Of a DNA stretch of 17,475 nucleotides, positions 12,276 to 17,475 are shown piece by piece. Each line of letters starts with the position of its first letter. The first letter of the stretch is position 1. The stretch lies in assembly GCA_036000545.1 (NCBI GenBank), contig DASYVD010000122.1, positions 1 to 17,475 on the forward strand. The letters are read 5' to 3'. The notes beneath the pieces were generated by a model, which saw nothing but the letters and a program-made list of their open reading frames with translations, did not search any database and was not told where the DNA came from. The translations under genes were made by a program, and so were the position numbers. The DNA comes from DASYVD01 sp036000545 (GTDB lineage Bacteria > Actinomycetota > UBA4738 > CALAEC01).

Positions 12276-12716
12276 TCAGGCGCTCCCGCCGCCAGGGCCA
12301 CTCAGGGCTTCCTGGAGGACGTCCCAGGCCAGCACGGCGCACTTGATGCGCACGGGATACTTGGCCACCCCCTTCAGCGCCACGAGGTCGCCGAACGAAT
12401 CCTCATCGGGCTCTACCCTGCCCTCCATCATCCCCCGGAAGTCGGCCACCAGAGCGCTGGCCTCGTCCATGGGCTTGCCCTGGACGGATTCGGTCAGCAT
12501 GGACGCGGAGGCCTGGGAGATCGAACACCCCTGTCCCTCGAAGCTGACCTCCTTCACCACACCATCGGCCAGCAGGGCGTGGATCTCGATCTCGTCCCCG
12601 CACAGCGGGTTGGTCTTGCGGCGGGACACCGTGGCCGATTCCATCCCCCGTTTGTTCCGGGGGCTCTTGTAGTGGTCGAGGATGACTTCCTTGTACAGCT
12701 CGTCGAGCGCGGCCAC
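12276..12716 (-). CDS. sufU: SufU-type Fe-S assembly scaffold / sulfur-transfer protein
   Basis: The start is GTG at 12716, whose first base is the last base of the sufS TAG stop, so the two are translationally coupled. The 146-residue protein begins ELYKEVILDHYKSPRNKRGM (about 6-25) and has the SufU zinc-site ligands Cys39 and Asp41 in NPLCGDEI, Cys64 in GQGCSISQAS and Cys126 in RIKCAVLAW, with the insertion between the second and third cysteine that separates SufU from IscU. In Firmicutes, SufU is a zinc-dependent sulfurtransferase accepting persulfide from SufS and passing it to SufBCD; the same role is expected here. Its adjacency to sufS is the standard arrangement. Confidence 0.96.
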   Translation of the reverse strand: MAALDELYKEVILDHYKSPRNKRGMESATVSRRKTNPLCGDEIEIHALLADGVVKEVSFEGQGCSISQASASMLTESVQGKPMDEASALVADFRGMMEGRVEPDEDSFGDLVALKGVAKYPVRIKCAVLAWDVLQEALSGPGGGSA

Positions 12717-13933
12717 TACGCGAAGACCCCCTCGGCCACCTTCAGCGCGTCGACGAGGGCATCGACCTCCTCGGGGAGCGAGTACACATGGAAGGAAGCT
12801 CGCGCGGTGGCCGGCACGCCCAGGCGACGCATGAGGATCTGGGCGCAGTGGTGCGAGGCCCGTACGGCGACCCCCTCACTCCCCAGCACCTGAGCCAGAT
12901 CGTGCGGGTGGATGTCTCGGTACAAGAACGAGATCGTCCCACCTCGGAGGTCGGCGTCCATGGGACCGAAGATCCGAACTCCCGCCTCCGTCAGCCGGTC
13001 CAGGGCATACGCGGTGAGCTCGCGCTCGTGCTCGCGCACGTTCTTCATCCCCACGTCGGTCAGGTAGTCGACGGCCGCCCCGAGTCCCACGGACTGGGCG
13101 ATGTTCATCGTGCCCGCCTCGAACTTCAAGGGCGGCTCCTTGTACGTGGAGTGGTCCCGATGCACCTCGACGATCATCTCCCCGCCGCCGAGGAATGGAT
13201 CCATCTCCTCGAGGAGCTCCAGGCGGGCGTATAGACCGCCGGAGGCCGTGGGGCCGAGCACCTTGTGGCCGGAGATGGTGAGAAAGTCGATGTCGAGCTC
13301 GCCCACGTTCACCGGGTTGTGCGATACGAACTGGGCCCCGTCCACCAGGACCAGAGCGCCCGCCTCGTGGGCCATCTCGGCGATCTCCCGGAGCGGCGGC
13401 AGGGTCCCCAAGACGTTCGACTGCCCCGTCATGCACACGAGCTTGGTGCGCCCGGTGATGACGGCTCGGATCGCGTCGATCTCCAGCAGCCCATCGTCCG
13501 TGATCGGAACCCACCGCAGCACCGCGCCAGTGTCCTGGGCCGCGAGCTGCCACGGCACGATGTTGGAGTGGTGCTCCATATCCGTGAGGACGATCTCGTC
13601 TCCCTCGCGGAGGAACTTCCGCCCCCAGGCGTGGGCCACCAGGTTGATCGACTCGGTGGTTCCTCGGTTGAAGACGATGGTCCGTTCGTCCGGGGCGCCG
13701 ATGAACGCCGCGACCTTTGCCCGGGCGCCCTCGTACGCTGCGGTGGCGTCCTCACCGAGCTCGTAGACGGCCCGGTGGATGTTCGCGTTGTGTTGTTCGT
13801 AGAACTCCCGAACGGCGTCGATCACCTGCCGGGGCTTCTGAGAGGTGTTCGCGCTGTCGAGGTAGACGAGGGGCTTCCCGGCCATGGGACGGGAGAGGAT
13901 GGGGAAGTCCTTCCGGAGCTCCCTAGGGTCCAT
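12716..13933 (-). CDS. sufS: cysteine desulfurase SufS
   Basis: ATG at 13933 follows AGGAG by 9 nt and gives 405 residues; the frame stays open upstream, but that part overlaps sufC antisense-free coding and has no similarity. The protein starts MDPRELRKDFPILSRPMAGK, with LVYLDSANTSQKP near 22-34, the PLP Schiff-base Lys224 in TISGHKVLGPTASGGLY, VDGAQFVSH near 197-205 (PLP-ring Asp and contacts), and the active-site Cys363 in RASHHCAQILM. It is a group II cysteine desulfurase, mobilising sulfur from cysteine as persulfide for SufU. It lies 31 bp after sufC and overlaps sufU by one base. Nothing is missing from the catalytic set. Confidence 0.97.
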   Translation of the reverse strand: MDPRELRKDFPILSRPMAGKPLVYLDSANTSQKPRQVIDAVREFYEQHNANIHRAVYELGEDATAAYEGARAKVAAFIGAPDERTIVFNRGTTESINLVAHAWGRKFLREGDEIVLTDMEHHSNIVPWQLAAQDTGAVLRWVPITDDGLLEIDAIRAVITGRTKLVCMTGQSNVLGTLPPLREIAEMAHEAGALVLVDGAQFVSHNPVNVGELDIDFLTISGHKVLGPTASGGLYARLELLEEMDPFLGGGEMIVEVHRDHSTYKEPPLKFEAGTMNIAQSVGLGAAVDYLTDVGMKNVREHERELTAYALDRLTEAGVRIFGPMDADLRGGTISFLYRDIHPHDLAQVLGSEGVAVRASHHCAQILMRRLGVPATARASFHVYSLPEEVDALVDALKVAEGVFA

Positions 13934-13964
13934 CGCGATTCGCTCCTGGCTCGCTCCGCTCATC

Positions 13965-14801
13965 TTACGCTCCCGTCCCGCCCTGGCCTCCATGGCCCTC
14001 GGCCTCGTCGCCCTGGACATCGATCCCCAGCTCGGACCGCAATCCTTCGTATCCCTTCTCCTCGAGCTCCTTGGCCAGCTCGGGCCCGCCCGAGCGCACG
14101 ATCCGCCCGCCCATGAGCACGTGGACGTGGTCTGGCTGGACGTAGTTGAGGATCCGTTGGTAGTGGGTGATGAGCAGCAGCCCCAGGTCTGGGCCGCGCA
14201 GCTGCTCGATCCCACCCGCCACGGACTTGAGGGCGTCGATGTCCAGACCCGAGTCGGTCTCGTCGAGCACCGCGAGCTGCGGCTCGAGCACCGCCAGCTG
14301 GAGCACCTCCATCTTCTTCTTCTCCCCGCCCGAGAAGCCCTGGTTCACGTACCGGCGGACCATGTCGTCCTCCACGCCGACCAGGCCCATCTTCTCCTTG
14401 AGTAACTTGCGGAACGCGAGGGCAGAGACCTTCTTGGTCTCGTCGCCCTCCGGGTTCTTCACCGAGTTGTACGCGGATCGCAGGAAGTTCACCACTGAGA
14501 CGCCGGGAACCTCGACCGGATACTGGAACGCCAGGAACAGCCCGAGGCGCGCACGCTTGTCGGGGGTGAGCTTCAGGACGCTCTCCCCGTTCATCAGCAC
14601 GTCGCCCCCGGTCACTCGGTAACCGGGGCGACCCATGATCACTCCGGCCAGCGTCGACTTCCCGGATCCGTTCGGGCCCATGAGGGCGTGAACCTCGCCC
14701 TGGCGCACCGTGAGGTCCACCCCCTCCAGGATCTGACGCTTGTCCACCGACACCCGCAGGTCCTTGATCTCCAGTGTCGCCGCTCCGTTTCGCTCACTCA
14801 T
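13965..14801 (-). CDS. sufC: SufC, ABC-type ATPase of the SufBCD Fe-S assembly complex
   Basis: The 278-residue protein has Walker A GPNGSGKST at residues 42-50, a Q-loop near LAFQYPVEVPGVSV, the signature FSGGEKKKMEVLQL, Walker B LAVLDETDSGLDID and the switch His in LLITHYQR. The ETDSGLD wording and the EVPGVS segment are typical of SufC rather than transporter ATPases. SufC binds SufB and SufD and powers cluster assembly. ATG at 14801 overlaps the end of the Rieske gene by 8 bp. The last 15 residues (EGHGGQGGTGA-like) form a Gly-rich tail beyond the usual SufC end. There are no membrane segments. Confidence 0.97.
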   Translation of the reverse strand: MSERNGAATLEIKDLRVSVDKRQILEGVDLTVRQGEVHALMGPNGSGKSTLAGVIMGRPGYRVTGGDVLMNGESVLKLTPDKRARLGLFLAFQYPVEVPGVSVVNFLRSAYNSVKNPEGDETKKVSALAFRKLLKEKMGLVGVEDDMVRRYVNQGFSGGEKKKMEVLQLAVLEPQLAVLDETDSGLDIDALKSVAGGIEQLRGPDLGLLLITHYQRILNYVQPDHVHVLMGGRIVRSGGPELAKELEEKGYEGLRSELGIDVQGDEAEGHGGQGGTGA

Positions 14802-15114
14802 CGATCTCCACCTTCACCTCGTCGTCTTCCACCTTCACTCGGTACGCGGGCACCGGGGTCGTCGCCGGCAGCGACCGTGGCTTCCCCGTCTCCAGGTCGA
14901 ACGTGGACCCGTGCCGCGGGCACTCGATGGTCTCGAGGTCCGGGTCGACCTCGCCCTCATCGAGGTACGCCTGGGCGTGCGAGCAGATCGCCCCGAGGGC
15001 TCGGAACTCCCCGTCGCCCATGTTGGCCACGGCGACCTCTCGCCCGTTCACGGTGAACCGGCGGGCCTCCCCCTCGGGGATTTCGGCGGTCTTGGCCACG
15101 CTGACCAGGGCCAT
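14794..15114 (-). CDS. Rieske [2Fe-2S] ferredoxin-like protein inside the suf operon
   Basis: ATG at 15114 shares its A with the sufD TGA stop (TGATG) and gives 106 residues. The Rieske ligands are complete: Cys44-x-His46 in AICSHAQAYL and Cys65-x2-His68 in ECPRHGSTFDL. No signal peptide or membrane anchor is present, so this is a soluble cytoplasmic Rieske ferredoxin, like the electron-transfer components of ring-hydroxylating dioxygenases or NirD. No oxygenase gene is near. It sits between sufD and sufC with overlapping ends on both sides, so it is made with the Suf proteins. It may supply electrons for cluster assembly or be an easily loaded client; this is inference. Such an insertion is known in actinobacterial suf operons. 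Confidence 0.94.
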   Translation of the reverse strand: MALVSVAKTAEIPEGEARRFTVNGREVAVANMGDGEFRALGAICSHAQAYLDEGEVDPDLETIECPRHGSTFDLETGKPRSLPATTPVPAYRVKVEDDEVKVEIDE

Positions 15115-16430
15115 CAAGCGGTCTCCACCTCGGCCTCGATGGCCCGCTCGAGGGTCGTCCTGATCTCCTCGAGCTCCACGCGGTCGAGGACCTCCCGGAA
15201 GAAGCCGGTGACGATCAGCCGGACCGCCTCGTCCCGGGGGATCCCCCGAGTCTGAAGGTAGAACAGCTCGTCCTCATCGACCGGCCCCACGCTGGCGGCG
15301 TGGCCGCACCGGGTGGGGTCGTTCGTAAGGATCTCGAGGTTCGGAACCGAGTGAGCCTTGGCCGTCTCGGAAAGCAGGATGTTGCGGTTGGTCTGATAAG
15401 CGTCGCACAGGTGCGCGCCCTTCTCGATGATCACCGTTCCCGTGTAGATCGCCTGCGAGCGATCCTTGAGCGCCCCTTTGTACAGCAGGTCGCTGGAGGT
15501 CCGGTTCCCCACGTGGTCCTGGATCGACCGGTGGTCGATGTGCTGGTCCCCGTCGCCAAAGTACACCCCGAGCATCTCACTCGACCCACCGTCGCCCTCC
15601 AGCACGCTCTCGACTTCGGCCCGGGCGAGGGTTCCCCCGAACGCCACTTCGAGCGACCGAAGCTGAGCGTCGCGGCCCACCCGCGCGCGCTGCACGGAGA
15701 GATGGGTCATCCCCTCGCCCCAGTCCTGGAGGGCCACGTAGCCGAGACGTGAGTTCGCGCCGAGGTACAGCTCCGCCACCGCGTCGGAGAATGCTCGCGA
15801 GAGCCGCGGAGACACGTACCGGTCGATGAACGTGAGCTCTGCTCCCTGGTCGAGCAGGATCACGGTATGAGGAAACACCGCCAGACCCTCTGCCCCGACG
15901 TAGATGATCGTCTGGAGGGGAAGCTCCACGTGCACGTCGCGAGGGACGTACACGAAGGTGCCCCCTGAGCGGAAGGCAGCATGAAGCGCCGTGAACTTGG
16001 TGCGGTCGCTGGGGACCAGGCCGTGGAGCCGCTCTTCCACGAGATCGGGGTACTCCTCCAGCGCCCGGTCGAGGGAGGTGAGGACCACTCCCCTGGAGGC
16101 CAGGTCAGGTTCCAGGTGAGACATGGTCACGGTGGAGTTGTGCTGGATCTGGAGCCCCGACCGGTCTCCCAGGTGACCGATCCCGGCGAGGATCTCCTCC
16201 GGCACGTCGTCGAGGGTTTCTGCCTGGGCCCCGGCGGCGAACGGGGTGAAGTCGATTTCGAAATCGGAGAGGTCCGTATACCGCCACTCCTCGGTTTCCT
16301 GCGACGGGATGGGGAGGACCCGGAAGTCCTCCAGGCCCCGCTTCCGGAGCCCCTCCACGAACGGACTGGCCGGAGGAAGGGCGGCCAGCGCCTCCTCGTC
16401 GAATCCGGTCTTGGTCAGGGCCTCCGACAT
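15114..16430 (-). CDS. sufD: SufD, subunit of the SufBCD Fe-S assembly complex
   Basis: ATG at 16430 is preceded by GAGGAG and gives 438 residues; the in-frame extension up to 16499 has no similarity. The N-terminal region contains IPSQETEEWRYTDLSDFEID (about 41-60), typical of SufD. The central beta-helix runs from about 145 to 345, with GVYFGDGDQHIDHRSIQDHV near 288-307 and YQTNRNILLSETAKAHSVPN near 345-364, then LEILTNDPTRCGHAASVGPV with Cys375 and His377 (the position of the functional SufD His) and LFYLQTRGIPRDEA. SufD forms a heterodimer with SufB on which the cluster is built. The features above favour SufD over SufB. It is the first gene of this operon, and sufB is not adjacent. Confidence 0.93.
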   Translation of the reverse strand: MSEALTKTGFDEEALAALPPASPFVEGLRKRGLEDFRVLPIPSQETEEWRYTDLSDFEIDFTPFAAGAQAETLDDVPEEILAGIGHLGDRSGLQIQHNSTVTMSHLEPDLASRGVVLTSLDRALEEYPDLVEERLHGLVPSDRTKFTALHAAFRSGGTFVYVPRDVHVELPLQTIIYVGAEGLAVFPHTVILLDQGAELTFIDRYVSPRLSRAFSDAVAELYLGANSRLGYVALQDWGEGMTHLSVQRARVGRDAQLRSLEVAFGGTLARAEVESVLEGDGGSSEMLGVYFGDGDQHIDHRSIQDHVGNRTSSDLLYKGALKDRSQAIYTGTVIIEKGAHLCDAYQTNRNILLSETAKAHSVPNLEILTNDPTRCGHAASVGPVDEDELFYLQTRGIPRDEAVRLIVTGFFREVLDRVELEEIRTTLERAIEAEVETA

Positions 16431-16483
16431 CGCGCTCCTCAGGGAAAGGGCAGGCCACACGACACGTTCGAGCCTGCTTTCCC

Positions 16484-16512
16484 AGTGTATCCGGGGCAAA
16501 ATCTACCGTCCA
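16484..16512 (-). promoter_or_regulatory. promoter of the suf operon
   Basis: TGGACG (16512-16507) and TACACT (16489-16484) on the minus strand are 17 bp apart, predicting a start near 16477 and a leader of about 47 nt before sufD ATG 16430, which has its own GAGGAG site. The promoter lies between sufD and the divergent toxin-antitoxin operator. No separate Fe-S regulator (SufR) site or gene was recognised. Confidence 0.6.
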
Positions 16513-16535
16513 CGTCGGATTCCCCAGGTGAGGAC

Positions 16536-16553
16536 CATATGATGACTCATATG
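16536..16553. promoter_or_regulatory. palindromic operator of the toxin-antitoxin pair
   Basis: CATATGA-TGAC-TCATATG is a perfect inverted repeat with 7-bp arms and a 4-bp centre, AT-rich in an otherwise GC-rich region. It ends 5 bp before the -10 box of the antitoxin gene, within its spacer/-35 zone. Ribbon-helix-helix antitoxins typically bind such short inverted repeats to repress their own operon, alone or with toxin. It is also only 24 bp upstream of the suf -35, so it could affect that promoter too. Confidence 0.7.
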
Positions 16554-16558
16554 TGTGC

Positions 16559-16564
16559 TACGCT
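16559..16564 (+). promoter_or_regulatory. -10 box of the toxin-antitoxin operon, predicted leaderless start
   Basis: TACGCT ends 6 nt before ATG 16571, so transcription should start at or next to the start codon; no ribosome binding site precedes the ATG. The -35 element is unclear because the region is occupied by the palindrome at 16536-16553. Confidence 0.55.
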
Positions 16565-16570
16565 GGGGCC

Positions 16571-16828
16571 ATGGCGAGGAAGCAGGTCATCGTTCAGCTC
16601 GACGAGGAGTTGGTCAAGGCGCTCGACCGGGTCGCCAAGCGGAACGGGGTGAGCCGCAGCGATCTCATCCGCCGAGCGAGCCGGGCGCTGCTGGATGCCC
16701 TCACCGAAGCTGAAGCGGATCGTCACCGCCTCCAGGCGTACGGTCGCGTGCCACAGGAGGCCTGGATCGTCGATGCCGGCCGGCACCTCGCCTCTGAGCT
16801 GGATCTCGGTCCTCCTCCACGCGAGTGA
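16571..16828 (+). CDS. ribbon-helix-helix (CopG-type) antitoxin
   Basis: ATG at 16571 gives 85 residues. The N-terminal 45 residues form a ribbon-helix-helix DNA-binding domain: strand KQVIVQL (4-10), helix DEELVKALDRVAKRN, the turn GVSRSDL and helix IRRASRALLDAL. The strand residues should contact DNA in a dimer, probably at the palindrome just upstream. The C-terminal half (RVPQEAWIVDAGRHLASELD) is the expected toxin-binding extension, which folds on partner binding. The TGA stop overlaps the GTG of the MazF-like gene (GTGA), giving coupled antitoxin-first translation as in type II modules. The family is clear from the RHH pattern and context; the specific antitoxin subfamily is not assigned. 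Confidence 0.9.
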   Translation: MARKQVIVQLDEELVKALDRVAKRNGVSRSDLIRRASRALLDALTEAEADRHRLQAYGRVPQEAWIVDAGRHLASELDLGPPPRE

Positions 16829-17145
16829 ACCGGGGGGACGTCTACTGGGCGGATCTTGGGCCGCCGGCCGGGCGGCGCCCCGTGGTTATCATCACCAGGG
16901 ACGTCGCGATCCCGGTCTTGGGGGCACTGGTCACAGCTCCCGTTACGACCACCGTGCGGGGCATCCGGTCCGAGGTTCTGCTCGGTCCGGCGGAGGGAGT
17001 ACGAGAGGAATGCGTGGCTTCGTGCGACAGCTTGTGGACCGTGCCGAAGGGCGCCTTTGATAGCCAACCGGTCGGTTCCCTCGGGACGGGAAAGCTGATG
17101 GAGCTCGACCGGGCCCTCCGTTTCGCGCTGGAGATACGGTACTGA
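16825..17145 (+). CDS. MazF/PemK-family endoribonuclease toxin
   Basis: GTG at 16825 overlaps the antitoxin stop and gives 106 residues, a normal MazF length. The family start NRGDVYWADLGPPAGRRPVV (2-21) contains the conserved R-G-x-V/I-x-W-x-D-L/F motif and the GRRPVVII strand with the candidate catalytic Arg. ALVTAPVTTTVRG (34-46) gives the conserved P-V/I-T/S-T active-site strand, and ECVASCDSLWTVPKGAF matches the family's SVxxxDQIxTVDK-like segment. MazF toxins are SH3-like-fold ribonucleases cutting single-stranded mRNA, rRNA or tRNA at short motifs, neutralised by the co-encoded antitoxin. All motifs look intact, so the toxin is probably active; the cleavage site cannot be predicted. 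Confidence 0.93.
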   Translation: MNRGDVYWADLGPPAGRRPVVIITRDVAIPVLGALVTAPVTTTVRGIRSEVLLGPAEGVREECVASCDSLWTVPKGAFDSQPVGSLGTGKLMELDRALRFALEIRY

Positions 17146-17149
17146 TCCC

Positions 17150-17467
17150 CTAGGCGCGCTCGTCGAGCAATTGTTCGAGCTCGATGGGCACCTCGATCAC
17201 CTCGTCCATCACCGCTCGATGCTCGAGGTCGATGGGAAGCGGGTTCTCTTCCACGGCCCGCTGGGCCTGGTCGAGATCCTCGGCCTCGATGGCGTAGACG
17301 AGGATAGTCCCCTCCACGGTTTCCATCAGCCACGCGGCCTCATGACAGACGGTCTCGTGGGCGAACGTCTCCAGGACCTCCTCACGCCGCTGCGACAGCT
17401 CTTCCATCCACGCGCGCAAGCGATCGATCTTGTCGGGACGAACCCTGAAGAATCGGACCCGCAGCAC
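17150..17467 (-). CDS. small conserved protein, DUF6176-like; start may lie beyond the window
   Basis: From GTG at 17467 the product is 105 residues, but no stop precedes it within the last 8 bases, so the true start could be just outside. The sequence MLRVRFFRVRPDKIDRLRAW, then LSQRREEVLETFAHETVCHE, VEGTILVYAIEAEDLDQAQR and DLEHRAVMDEVIEV resembles the DUF6176 pattern, a ferredoxin-like alpha/beta fold of about 100 residues with unknown function (similar in outline to ABM/dimeric alpha-beta barrel proteins). There is no signal peptide and no catalytic residues that I can name. It converges on the MazF-like gene with a 4-bp gap. Family call by recollection of the motif pattern; function unknown. 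Confidence 0.75.
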   Translation of the reverse strand: MLRVRFFRVRPDKIDRLRAWMEELSQRREEVLETFAHETVCHEAAWLMETVEGTILVYAIEAEDLDQAQRAVEENPLPIDLEHRAVMDEVIEVPIELEQLLDERA

Positions 17468-17475
17468 GGCAGGCC

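Noticed and set aside
11391..12893. A 500-codon + strand frame across the GNAT gene and sufU
   Set aside because: It shadows the msrA start, GNAT, sufU and the sufS end; the product is Pro/Gly/His-rich without a fold signature.
13934..14215. An upstream extension of sufS to 14215
   Set aside because: It overlaps sufC in another frame; family similarity and an AGGAG ribosome site both point to ATG 13933.
15114..16430. That the SufB/SufD-family gene is sufB rather than sufD
   Set aside because: The ETEEWRYTDL segment near the N-terminus and the CGHAASVGPVDEDELFYL end fit SufD; the SufB-type active Cys segment is not seen. A homodimeric role is still possible.
1..17475. CRISPR array, tRNA/rRNA genes, insertion sequences or prophage genes
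   Set aside because: No spaced direct repeats, no tRNA cloverleaf with CCA-type end, and no transposase, integrase or phage structural motifs were seen on either strand. A defence system beyond the TA pair is not supported.

Overview
The window is high-GC, gene-dense bacterial DNA that looks like an actinobacterium, probably an uncultured or deep-branching Actinomycetota. The evidence is a mycothiol-dependent (MDMPI-type) enzyme, an ECF sigma factor with a SnoaL-like tail, a SAM riboswitch of the SAM-I/SAM-IV clan, SufU-type Fe-S assembly, many GTG starts and TANNNT -10 boxes, some of which place the transcription start on the start codon. No rRNA, tRNA, insertion sequence, integrase, prophage gene or CRISPR array was seen, and no stretch over 300 bases lacks a gene or regulatory element.

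Positions 1-5121 form an accessory block: a DHFR-family reductase (cut by the left edge), a stand-alone STAS protein whose tail overlaps a convergent ECF sigma gene by 93 bp, then on the + strand a truncated MFS transporter start, a covalent-FAD oxidoreductase, an alpha/beta hydrolase and an FMN split-barrel protein. It reads as a redox cassette beside its own sigma factor, although no promoter links them visibly.

Positions 5183-7980 (minus strand) are a methionine unit and the most interesting part. A promoter starts a transcript that folds directly into a SAM riboswitch, followed by a strong hairpin terminator. Then come two translationally coupled, half-length MetE-like genes: the first resembles a MetE N-terminal half and has lost the zinc ligands; the second resembles the C-terminal half and keeps HxC and the distal Cys. 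A VOC-fold gene follows 11 bp later. The riboswitch P3 segment is complementary over 8 nt to the 5' arm of the terminator, which gives a concrete switching model.

Positions 8008-11473 hold housekeeping genes: an A-type Fe-S carrier (apparently leaderless), a YbaK-type tRNA deacylase, glycerate kinase, a divergent MDMPI-type enzyme and MsrA. Positions 11616-16430 (minus strand) are a tightly packed suf operon, sufD-Rieske-sufC-sufS-sufU-GNAT, with a promoter in front of sufD and no sufB beside it. Divergent from it, 16571-17145 is an RHH/MazF-type toxin-antitoxin pair with a perfect inverted repeat just ahead of its -10 box. The right end carries a small DUF6176-like protein.
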